Below are positions 23,913 to 30,295 of a stretch of 30,295 bases of DNA, one piece after another (within the stretch, counting starts at the first letter, position 1; each line of letters opens with the position of its first letter). Below the pieces are notes generated by a model that saw only the letters and a program-made list of their open reading frames with translations, was not told where the DNA came from and made no database searches. This DNA comes from JAUWPO01 sp965603285 (lineage in GTDB: Bacteria; Chloroflexota; Anaerolineae; Anaerolineales; UBA4823), in the NCBI GenBank assembly GCA_965603285.1, contig CBFDCK010000021.1, positions 1 to 30,295 on the forward strand, in the 5' to 3' direction. A program made the position numbers and the translations under genes.

Positions 23913-24503
23913 TTATCCCTTATAACTTATGCAAAACCGCCAGGGGATGCTTTTCCAGGGTTCCGGCACATTGTTTAAACCCACTCGAGGGCCAACCGTC
24001 ACGACCGAATCCGGAAATGGGTCCCCCGGTTCTACAAATAATACCGCATCTGGAGTGCACAAATCTACGCCATTGAACCTCTTGTCTATGTTGAATGCCT
24101 GACATATTTTTGCAGGACCGTTAGTCCACTGATCGGGCGTCTGACTGCCCCGGCGGGATGCTATAGTCGCCAATCCCTCACTCGGTTGGATAGAACGGAT
24201 CAGCACCGCGGCCGGGAAACCGTCCGCTTCGACGACAAAGTTGAGCATCCAGTGCATTCCATAGGTGAAATAAACGTAAGTGTGACCGGGTGGACCGTAC
24301 ATCACCTGGGTTCGGGGTGTGCACCCGGCGCGGCAGTGGCAGCCCAAGTCCTGCTCACTACTATAGGCTTCGGTTTCGATGATTACTCCGGAGATGCGCT
24401 TTCCCTCTTCCAGGCGCACCAGACGCATACCGAGCAGTTCCCGGGCTACGTGCAACGCTGGTCGAGCAAAGAATGGACGAGAGAGGGGGGCGCTTGGTTG
24501 CAT
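23913..24503 (-). CDS. 3-methyladenine DNA glycosylase (AAG/MPG type)
   Basis: 196 residues, usual for the bacterial family. It removes alkylated purines in base-excision repair. Family motifs: FFARPALHVARELLGM near the start, the catalytic GVIIETEAYSSEQD (Glu), CTPRTQVMYGPPGHTYVYF with GMHWMLNFV, and NGPAKICQAF near the end. The usual CHA..G.TPR region reads CHCRAGCTPR. The ATG at 24503 is chosen because family similarity starts there, although no ribosome-binding site precedes it; a TTG at 24557 with GAGG upstream would add 18 residues. It is divergent from purB. Confidence 0.92.
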   Translation of the reverse strand: MQPSAPLSRPFFARPALHVARELLGMRLVRLEEGKRISGVIIETEAYSSEQDLGCHCRAGCTPRTQVMYGPPGHTYVYFTYGMHWMLNFVVEADGFPAAVLIRSIQPSEGLATIASRRGSQTPDQWTNGPAKICQAFNIDKRFNGVDLCTPDAVLFVEPGDPFPDSVVTVGPRVGLNNVPEPWKSIPWRFCISYKG

Positions 24504-24640
24504 GCGGGTAATTGTAAAAGAAATGACAATATAGGGCAACACATTTGGCTTTTCCAATAGATGCTCGCCTCACTTGAAATTTGAAATAATGGAATGAAAC
24601 CTGCATCCCCTTAAGGAGGATCAACATCGATATAGTTGTT

Positions 24641-26056
24641 ATGGCGTCTTCTAATTTAGATATGAACATCGATTTTACGGGTTATCTGTCTCCATTCACC
24701 TGGCGCTACGGTAGCCCAGAAATGCGGCGTATTTGGAGCGAGGTGAATAAACGCCTGTTGTGGAGGCGCCTGTGGGTGGCGTTGGCGGAGGTCCAGGCTG
24801 AACTCGGATTGGTTAATCAAGAACAGCTTGCCGACCTGCGTACCCACATGGGTGAAGTCGATGTAGAGCGAGCGCTCGAGATTGAAACTGAGATCCGGCA
24901 TGATTTGATGGCGGAACTTAAAAATTACGTCGAGCAGGCGCCCCTGGGAGGTGGGATACTGCACATGGGCGCGACTTCCGCAGACATCCAGGATAATGCC
25001 GACGTGCTCCGGATTCGCCAATCCCTGGATTTGATCCTGGAGCAGTTACGCAGATTGTTATTGGCATTTGTAAAAGAGATAGAAGAGTGGGCGGACACCC
25101 CTCTGATCGCCTTTACCCATCTTCAGCCTGCCGAGCCTTCCACCCTAGGGTACCGGTTGGCGCAGTACGCCCAGGATTTGTTGATCGATTGGCGGAGATT
25201 GTCTGTTATTCGTGAAAGTCTGTTGGGCAAAGGATTTAAGGGGGCGGTAGGAACCGGGGCGTCATATGCGGAACTTATAGGTGCCGAGAATCTTCCTGAG
25301 TTTGAGGAGCTTTTATCCGTTCATTTGGATTTGGGGTTCTTCCGGGTAACGACGCAGGTCTATCCCCGCAAGCAGGATTATGAGGTTTTATGCGGGTTAG
25401 CTGGATTGGGTGCCACACTCCACAAGTTCGCCTTTGATTTGCGCATACTGCAATCACCCCCGATTGGCGAATTGAGTGAGCCGTTTGAGAAGGAACAGGT
25501 GGGGTCTTCGGCGATGCCCTTTAAACGCAATCCCATCAGCGCTGAGAAGATCGATTCGCTGTCGCGCGAACTGGCTCAGATGCCGCGCCTGGCGTGGGAC
25601 AATGCCGCAAACTTGCTGCTCGAGAGAACTCTGGACGATTCGGCAAACCGGCGTACACTGCTGCCGGAAGCTTTCCTGATCACCGACGAATTGCTGCTGG
25701 TATCCACCCGGATTGTAGGTGGAATGCAGGTAAACGAGTCAGCAATGGCTCGTAATCTATCCATCTATAGTCCCTTTGCAGCCATGGAGCGAGTGTTGAT
25801 GGCGGTAGTTAAAGCTGGTGCAGACCGCCAGGAGATGCACGAGCGCCTGCGCAAACACTCGCTGGCAGCTTGGAGGGAAATACAGTCTGGTGGTGATAAT
25901 CCACTAAGCTACCAAATTGTAGGAGATACAAAAATCCGCCGTTATCTATCTGAAGGCGAGCTGTTGGCTTTAATGGAAGCAAGCAACTATCTGGGTGATG
26001 CCCCGCAGCGGGCGCGAGAACTGGCAGGGGAGATTCGGAGCGAATACGGTGGATAG
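24641..26056 (+). CDS. purB: Adenylosuccinate lyase
   Basis: 471 residues. It catalyses two steps of purine synthesis: release of fumarate from SAICAR and from adenylosuccinate. Fumarase/aspartase superfamily signature GSSAMPFKRNPISAEKI is present, with ILHMGATSADIQDNAD (catalytic His region) and AFTHLQPAEPSTLGYR. The start is uncertain: a perfect AGGAGG (24614-24619) lies 21 nt before ATG 24641, too far for normal use, and a further in-frame ATG lies at 24662. AACATCGAT occurs at both 24623 and 24665, hinting at a small rearrangement of the start region. Confidence 0.95.
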   Translation: MASSNLDMNIDFTGYLSPFTWRYGSPEMRRIWSEVNKRLLWRRLWVALAEVQAELGLVNQEQLADLRTHMGEVDVERALEIETEIRHDLMAELKNYVEQAPLGGGILHMGATSADIQDNADVLRIRQSLDLILEQLRRLLLAFVKEIEEWADTPLIAFTHLQPAEPSTLGYRLAQYAQDLLIDWRRLSVIRESLLGKGFKGAVGTGASYAELIGAENLPEFEELLSVHLDLGFFRVTTQVYPRKQDYEVLCGLAGLGATLHKFAFDLRILQSPPIGELSEPFEKEQVGSSAMPFKRNPISAEKIDSLSRELAQMPRLAWDNAANLLLERTLDDSANRRTLLPEAFLITDELLLVSTRIVGGMQVNESAMARNLSIYSPFAAMERVLMAVVKAGADRQEMHERLRKHSLAAWREIQSGGDNPLSYQIVGDTKIRRYLSEGELLALMEASNYLGDAPQRARELAGEIRSEYGG

Positions 26057-26195
26057 ACATGAGTCGTACAACGTGGTGGCTCAGAAGATTGGCTCCGTTT
26101 AACCGAACACGTTCGTAGAGATCAGCGCGCACGTTGATTCAGTAGACACCACACCAGGCGTCAGCGACAACACTGGCAGTTACTTTGAAGCTTGA
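26052..26195 (+). pseudogene. Fragment of an M28-family metallopeptidase
   Basis: One frame reads ESYNVVAQKIGSV, stop (TAA 26100-26102), then PNTFVEISAHVDSVDTTPG and VSDNTGSYFEA, stop (TGA 26193-26195). This matches the M28 core in which NVIA..PG is followed by the zinc-binding AHxDSV..TPG..DN. The rest of the gene is missing on both sides, and an internal stop replaces what would be Glu or Gln. It lies between the convergent purB and purA stops, where it is presumably a non-functional remnant. No clear frame was found from 26196 to 26287. Confidence 0.6.
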
Positions 26196-26287
26196 TGCAG
26201 AAGAGACCCAGCCCGATGCTTATCAAGCTGGGGAATCGACAGTACCCGCTCTACCTGAAAGTGAAGGAATTTCACACTGAGAACAGC

Positions 26288-27568
26288 TCACAGTATGATA
26301 GTTTCTTTACGCGCCGGACCTACTGACACAAATTTGACCGGGACGCCGATCAGTTTTTCGATCTTACGAACGTAGTCTTGCGCATTAGAAGGTAGCTGCG
26401 CAAAGTCCCTCACTCCACTTGTCGGTTGCCGCCAGCCGTCTAATTCGATATAAACGGGTTGGTTTTCGCCCAGCCAGGTCGCGTCGCCCTCCCAGTAGTG
26501 CCAGATTTGGTCTGCGGTGTCGCCCCTCTGATAACCAACGCAAATTTTCACTGTTGGCAGCGTATCCAGCACGTCCAGTTTCGTGAGTGCCAGTTCTGTG
26601 ACGCCGTTCAGTTGGGTAGTGAAGTGCACAAGCTGCGCGTCAAACCAGCCGCAGCGCCGGGGACGTTTGGTCACGGTTCCGTATTCGTGACCTTCCCGTT
26701 GAAGCGTCTCACCGGTCTCGTCGGTCAGTTCTGTAGGCATGGGACCAGCACCTACGCGGGTGGTGTAAGCCTTGGCGACGCCAATCACCCTGGATATGCT
26801 GTGGGGCGGGATTCCAAGACCTGCCGCAGCTCCGCCTGCTATTGTGATCGATGCTGTGCAGAAAGGATACGTGCCCCAATTATTGTCCAATAAAGCCCCC
26901 TGTGCGCCTTCCAACATAATTACATCCTGATTTGACAACGCTTCGTGCAGCAATCCGAATGGCTCGCGAACAACCTCGCGTATGTGTGAATATTGGTCCA
27001 GCTTCTCTTCCAGGACAGCCTTCAGGTTGAGAGGTTCCAATCCGAACGATTTAAAAACCGGGTTTTTAATCGCCAACTGGATCCGGATTTTTTCGGCGAG
27101 TATCTGTTCGTCGGCAAGATCGTACAGTCGAATCCCGTTGTAGCTGACTTTATCGGCGTACACAGGACCTATGCCGCGTTTGGTTGTGCCTGTGCGGGCG
27201 GAGCCTTTTGCCTCTTCATAAATTGTCTCCAACATTGGGTGCCAGGGCATTATCACATTGCAGCGCGGCGATACCCACAGCCGATTTACCAGTTCAATAC
27301 CACTTTGCTGGATGTCTTCGATTTCGTCGATCAAGGTCTTGAGATTGAGGACAACTCCAGGACCGATGATGCAAGTTGTTTGTGGATTGTAAAAACCGTT
27401 GGGAGTTAAACGTAATTTAAATGTACCGAATTGGTTGATAACGGTATGACCGGCGTTATCCCCCCCATTAAATCGGGCTACGATGTCTGCATGTTGGGAA
27501 AGCAAATCGACAACTTTTCCTTTGGCTTCATCACCCCATTGAGTTCCTATAACTGCTGTAACGGTCAT
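26288..27568 (-). CDS. purA: Adenylosuccinate synthetase
   Basis: 426 residues, the standard length. It joins IMP and aspartate using GTP to give adenylosuccinate, the substrate of PurB encoded nearby. The N-terminal P-loop-like IGTQWGDEAKGKVVDLLS is followed by ARFNGGDNAGHTV, RTGTTKRGIGPVYADKV and the GTP-binding KLDVLD. ATG at 27568 with GGAGAG upstream. It lies 44 nt after the epimerase gene on the same strand and is probably cotranscribed with it, and converges on purB. Confidence 0.97.
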   Translation of the reverse strand: MTVTAVIGTQWGDEAKGKVVDLLSQHADIVARFNGGDNAGHTVINQFGTFKLRLTPNGFYNPQTTCIIGPGVVLNLKTLIDEIEDIQQSGIELVNRLWVSPRCNVIMPWHPMLETIYEEAKGSARTGTTKRGIGPVYADKVSYNGIRLYDLADEQILAEKIRIQLAIKNPVFKSFGLEPLNLKAVLEEKLDQYSHIREVVREPFGLLHEALSNQDVIMLEGAQGALLDNNWGTYPFCTASITIAGGAAAGLGIPPHSISRVIGVAKAYTTRVGAGPMPTELTDETGETLQREGHEYGTVTKRPRRCGWFDAQLVHFTTQLNGVTELALTKLDVLDTLPTVKICVGYQRGDTADQIWHYWEGDATWLGENQPVYIELDGWRQPTSGVRDFAQLPSNAQDYVRKIEKLIGVPVKFVSVGPARKETIIL

Positions 27569-27612
27569 TTATGAACTCTCCTTTGGACAGAAGCTCAATG
27601 AGTTTCATCCAT

Positions 27613-28569
27613 TCAGGAACTTTCAGTTGATTGATCGGGGGGCGGTGTTTGGAAGCGTGGGTCGCGTTCAATCGTTAATCGTAATCCATCGGCTAAGGTG
27701 AAGTGGGGTTTGTAGCCCAACAGCTGACGAGCCAGGGTCAGGTCGGCGCACATTCGCGAGACGCCGGGATCATTTTTGTGATTGCTGATGACCTCGGTTT
27801 TTGTCCCGGTGACTTCCATCACCAGTTGGACCAGCTCGTTAATGCTGGTTTCCCTGCCGCTGCCGATGTTTATGACCAGGTTGTCAATGCTTGGTGCGGT
27901 GGCGGCTGCGATCATGGTGTTGACTACGTCGTCGACGAATATATAGTCGCGTGTCTGACTGCCATCTCCATGCATTACCAATGTGCCGCCCCGGACAGCC
28001 TGACGCAAGAAGTTGGGTATGACGGGTGGATGGGAAGGAGGCAGGTGCTGTCCTGGACCGTAGGCATTGAAGACACGCAAACTTACCGTCTCGATTCCCC
28101 ACAAGTCGCCTATGGTGCGTACATAATATTCCGCAGCCAATTTTGAAACAGCATAAGGAGAATGGGGGTACGGCTGGGCGTTTTCGTTCAAGGGTTGTTT
28201 CGCTTGGTCGCCGTAAACTGTGCCGGACGAGATGAAAACAACCCGCTGTACTCCCACATCGCGCATTGCTTCCATCAAGCTTACTGTACCGCCCACATTG
28301 ACAGCGTTGTATTCACGAGGATATAAGACAGATTCGGGTACCGCTACTCGGGCTGCCAGATGATAAACGCAGTCTACATCCTGGAGTAAGGTCCATAGTT
28401 TGGGGCGGTCGTTCACATCGCCGCGGGTGAAGAGAACTTCGGGGGAAAGTGCTTGTGGGTCTCCAGTGGAGAGATCATCTAAACCACGCACCTGATGACC
28501 CTCACGCACGAGATAATTAGCTAAATTCGAACCCAGAAATCCGGCTGCGCCGGTGATCAGAAAGTTCAT
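27613..28569 (-). CDS. NAD-dependent nucleotide-sugar epimerase/dehydratase
   Basis: 318 residues of the extended short-chain dehydrogenase type (UDP-glucose 4-epimerase/GalE-like). The NAD motif is FLITGAAGFLGSNLA at the N-terminus, with GLDDLSTGD and the Asp region GDVNDRP. The active site is FISSGTVYGD with Tyr-X3-Lys in PYAVSKLAAEYY. The substrate-binding part has RVFNAYGPGQ and RDYIFVDDVV. These fit UDP-sugar 4-epimerases making precursors of surface polysaccharide, but the exact sugar is not determined. The ATG at 28569 has AGGAG close upstream; the longer frame to 28677 is not supported. Confidence 0.9.
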   Translation of the reverse strand: MNFLITGAAGFLGSNLANYLVREGHQVRGLDDLSTGDPQALSPEVLFTRGDVNDRPKLWTLLQDVDCVYHLAARVAVPESVLYPREYNAVNVGGTVSLMEAMRDVGVQRVVFISSGTVYGDQAKQPLNENAQPYPHSPYAVSKLAAEYYVRTIGDLWGIETVSLRVFNAYGPGQHLPPSHPPVIPNFLRQAVRGGTLVMHGDGSQTRDYIFVDDVVNTMIAAATAPSIDNLVINIGSGRETSINELVQLVMEVTGTKTEVISNHKNDPGVSRMCADLTLARQLLGYKPHFTLADGLRLTIERDPRFQTPPPDQSTESS

Positions 28570-28611
28570 CTTGCTCCTGTCTATCTTCTCGGAAATTGAT
28601 TTCTTGATCGC

Positions 28612-28617
28612 ATTATA
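28612..28617 (-). promoter_or_regulatory. Extended -10 promoter of the epimerase-purA unit
   Basis: TGC-TATAAT on the minus strand (-10 at 28617-28612) is an extended -10 element. The -35 is poor (TTCTTA-like). The start would be near 28605, 36 nt upstream of the epimerase ATG. Confidence 0.5.
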
Positions 28618-28727
28618 GCACGACCCTCGTTGATAAGAAATATTTATTATCTTATGCTTTTGCGCGCTTAATGACACCTTGAGTTTAAATTAAGTCAGTC
28701 CTAACTCTGGGGTAAACTGCGGTTTAG

Positions 28728-30017
28728 GTGAGCGTGTTACAATCGCGTGTTGTGGAAAAATTTTCCAATTTGCGCTGCCTGATTTTGCTTATTCCGATTT
28801 TCCTGTTGGGTTTTGTTGTGTTGGGAAGCAGCAGCCTTCCGCCTGGAGATCGCACCGAGCTTGTACGCGCCTATACGCGGAATATAGAATTCGATTACGT
28901 TGGGTGGTCTTTTGACGCCCTAGGTCTCAAGTTCGCCCAATCTTCGCTTGGGACGAGTAAATATATGTCTCAAGACGCCCGGCACCATCTGGTGTTGGAT
29001 TACCTTGATCTGGTGACGGGCATTAAGATGGCAGAAGGGAAGTTGAATAATATATATGCTGACCCGAATATCAGCGACCCGCAGAGTGCTTCGGTAGATC
29101 TTCGACAGGAATTGGAAGGACTTTCCGACCAACGTGAAAAGATTGGACCTGTAGCGGAAGAGATACTGCAGAGTCAGATCAGCCATATTGTCGCCGAATT
29201 CGACTTGGGATTAGGGGGGCAACCTGTACCACCGGTTCTTTATCACAATACACCTCTGCCTTTTGCGTTGATCGTAAGCCCGCGTGAAGTAATCCGCCAG
29301 GATGAAGATATTTCCCTTCTTCCAGACCTTACTTTAGACGAGCATGTTAAGCTGGAAGAGGAGGTAGATGGCAACTTAGATGTCTCCTCATTGGTTGTGC
29401 CGATTGGTGGTGTCGGCGTTTATCCCACAATGGTGCAGGAAACCAACAATTTGGATTGGCTCAGCGAAGTGGTGGCACACGAGTGGACGCATAATTTCCT
29501 TTCTCTGCGTCCTTTGGGGATCAATTATTTTACAAGTCCCGAGCTGCGCGTAATGAATGAGACCACGGCTTCGATTGCAGGCAAAGAAATTGGGCGGGCA
29601 GTCTTGGAGGCGTTCTACCCGGAACTTGTGCCGCCACCAGAGCCTAGCACAGAGCCGCTAGAGCCGACCGAGCCCCCGGCGTTTGACTTCCGCGCCGAAA
29701 TGCACGAAACTCGCGTGACTGTAGATGAACTACTGACAGATGGGGACATTGGTGAAGCTGAGAGTTATATGGAAAGACGACGCGGTTTCTTCTGGGAGCA
29801 CGGGTACCAAATTCGCAAGCTTAATCAGGCATATTTTGCATTTTATGGCGCCTATGCTGATGAACCTGGAGGCGCTGCTGGAGCAGCAGAGGATCCGGTT
29901 GGCGAGGCGGTGCGAGCACTGCGTGCTCAGAGCCCTTCCCTGGCGGCTTTCCTCAAACGGATTTCCTGGATACCGTCCTTTGAACAGCTTCAAAGAGCTG
30001 TGGAGGAAAGCACATAG
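28728..30017 (+). CDS. Membrane-anchored HEWTH zinc-metallopeptidase-like protein
   Basis: 429 residues, family not recognised by name. One hydrophobic segment (about 17-38) anchors it, with the bulk predicted outside. The zinc motif HEWTH is at 251-255 in EVVAHEWTHNFLSL, and a candidate third ligand, Glu278, sits in RVMNETTASIAG, the spacing of gluzincins. A helical region rich in Glu (about 85-150) precedes it and a Pro/Glu linker (301-318) follows. The C-terminal part has LNQAYFAFYGAYAD. The GTG at 28728 is chosen as the first start; GTGs at 28734 and 28752 are possible. Probably an extracytoplasmic peptidase. Confidence 0.75.
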   Translation: MSVLQSRVVEKFSNLRCLILLIPIFLLGFVVLGSSSLPPGDRTELVRAYTRNIEFDYVGWSFDALGLKFAQSSLGTSKYMSQDARHHLVLDYLDLVTGIKMAEGKLNNIYADPNISDPQSASVDLRQELEGLSDQREKIGPVAEEILQSQISHIVAEFDLGLGGQPVPPVLYHNTPLPFALIVSPREVIRQDEDISLLPDLTLDEHVKLEEEVDGNLDVSSLVVPIGGVGVYPTMVQETNNLDWLSEVVAHEWTHNFLSLRPLGINYFTSPELRVMNETTASIAGKEIGRAVLEAFYPELVPPPEPSTEPLEPTEPPAFDFRAEMHETRVTVDELLTDGDIGEAESYMERRRGFFWEHGYQIRKLNQAYFAFYGAYADEPGGAAGAAEDPVGEAVRALRAQSPSLAAFLKRISWIPSFEQLQRAVEEST

Positions 30018-30149
30018 TAACGACTTATTTTGGATACTAGAAATATATGTTCCAAGACGCGGGGAGATTTTTTAATGAGGAAAGACATCGGTATTGACAG
30101 GAGGTTCGTGAATGAGGTGCGATAACTTGTAGATTAATAAACGATAACC

Positions 30150-30176
30150 TTGAGCACAATAATTTACTGGTAAAAT
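30150..30176 (+). promoter_or_regulatory. Possible promoter of the right-edge lipoprotein gene
   Basis: TTGAGC (30150-30155) and TAAAAT (30171-30176) are 15 nt apart, slightly short. The start would fall about 18 nt before the ATG at 30201. Apart from this, nothing is seen between 30018 and 30200. Confidence 0.35.
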
Positions 30177-30200
30177 GGCTGGAATTGTCCAAATTCTAAA

Positions 30201-30295
30201 ATGGAGAATAAATACATCGTGATAAAAAAGACTTTACCAATAATACTCGTCGCAGCATTTTTGCTGGCTGCCTGTGGGCAGACCGTGTCAACGAG
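30201..30295 (+). CDS. Lipoprotein N-terminus, cut by the window edge
   Basis: Reads MENKYIVIKKTLPIILVAA, then FLLAACGQTVST, up to the last base. It is a lipoprotein signal peptide with lipobox LLAAC, Cys at residue 25. A GTG at 30219 with GGAG upstream is an alternative start. Only the signal and a few mature residues are inside, so the function cannot be named; by style it could be another binding protein. Confidence 0.65.
   Translation, partial: MENKYIVIKKTLPIILVAAFLLAACGQTVST

Noticed and set aside
23900..23935. Inverted repeat CATAAGTT/AACTTATG as terminator of the DNA glycosylase gene
   Set aside because: One arm lies within the 3' end of the gene and no T-run follows, so a terminator is not supported.
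26057..26287. tRNA-like segment between purB and purA
   Set aside because: No acceptor stem, T-arm or anticodon arm could be built; one frame instead reads as an M28 peptidase fragment.

Overview
The window looks like chromosomal DNA of a Chloroflexota bacterium, probably Anaerolineae or a close relative. This is an inference from style, not from a marker gene. Many secreted proteins carry Thr/Pro-rich 'TPTP' linkers or tails, several are lipoproteins with a lipobox Cys, binding-protein genes are numerous, purine, lysyl-tRNA and FabI housekeeping genes are mixed with them, and an RNA T-box leader is present. No rRNA, tRNA, CRISPR array, transposase or phage gene was recognised.

Left edge (1-430, minus strand): a promoter and a complete T-box leader read out of the window to the left. 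The specifier loop, the T-box bulge and the competing terminator hairpin can all be read. Its interdomain region carries an array of five mini-hairpins with an exact 17-nt period. The regulated gene lies beyond base 1.

697-6467 (minus strand): a two-gene salvage cassette (SIS-domain sugar-phosphate protein, then a nucleoside hydrolase), a 457-nt gap with one poorly supported coding-like frame, lysS, greA with a clear terminator, and a PIG-L/LmbE-type deacetylase. A possible ~100-nt RNA with its own promoter and terminator lies upstream of the deacetylase.

6765-11106 (plus strand): a four-gene cell-envelope run consisting of an anchored Thr/Pro-repeat protein, an LCP (LytR-CpsA-Psr) lipoprotein, a solute-binding-like lipoprotein without a permease, and a LysM-M23 endopeptidase. 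The first two overlap TTG/TGA.

11125-19858 (minus strand): the most unusual part, a transport operon. Its order of transcription is UgpA-like permease, UgpE-like permease, an 807-residue binding protein that fuses a sugar-type (family 1) domain to a phosphonate-type (PhnD) domain, PhnC-like ATPase, an enlarged PhnE-like permease, and an alkaline-phosphatase-superfamily phosphodiesterase. A promoter with a LacI-type palindrome over its -35 box sits at the head, and a very stable hairpin separates the binding-protein gene from phnCE. A second binding protein (20334-22004, plus strand), homologous to the sugar half of the fusion, is divergent from the operon. I infer import of one or two phosphorylated or phosphonylated organic compounds followed by hydrolysis; the substrate is unknown.

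22017-30295: RNase HI, bactofilin, FabI and 3-methyladenine DNA glycosylase, then purB and purA convergent around a decayed M28-peptidase fragment, a nucleotide-sugar epimerase upstream of purA, a membrane-anchored HEWTH metallopeptidase-like protein, and the first residues of a lipoprotein cut by the right edge.
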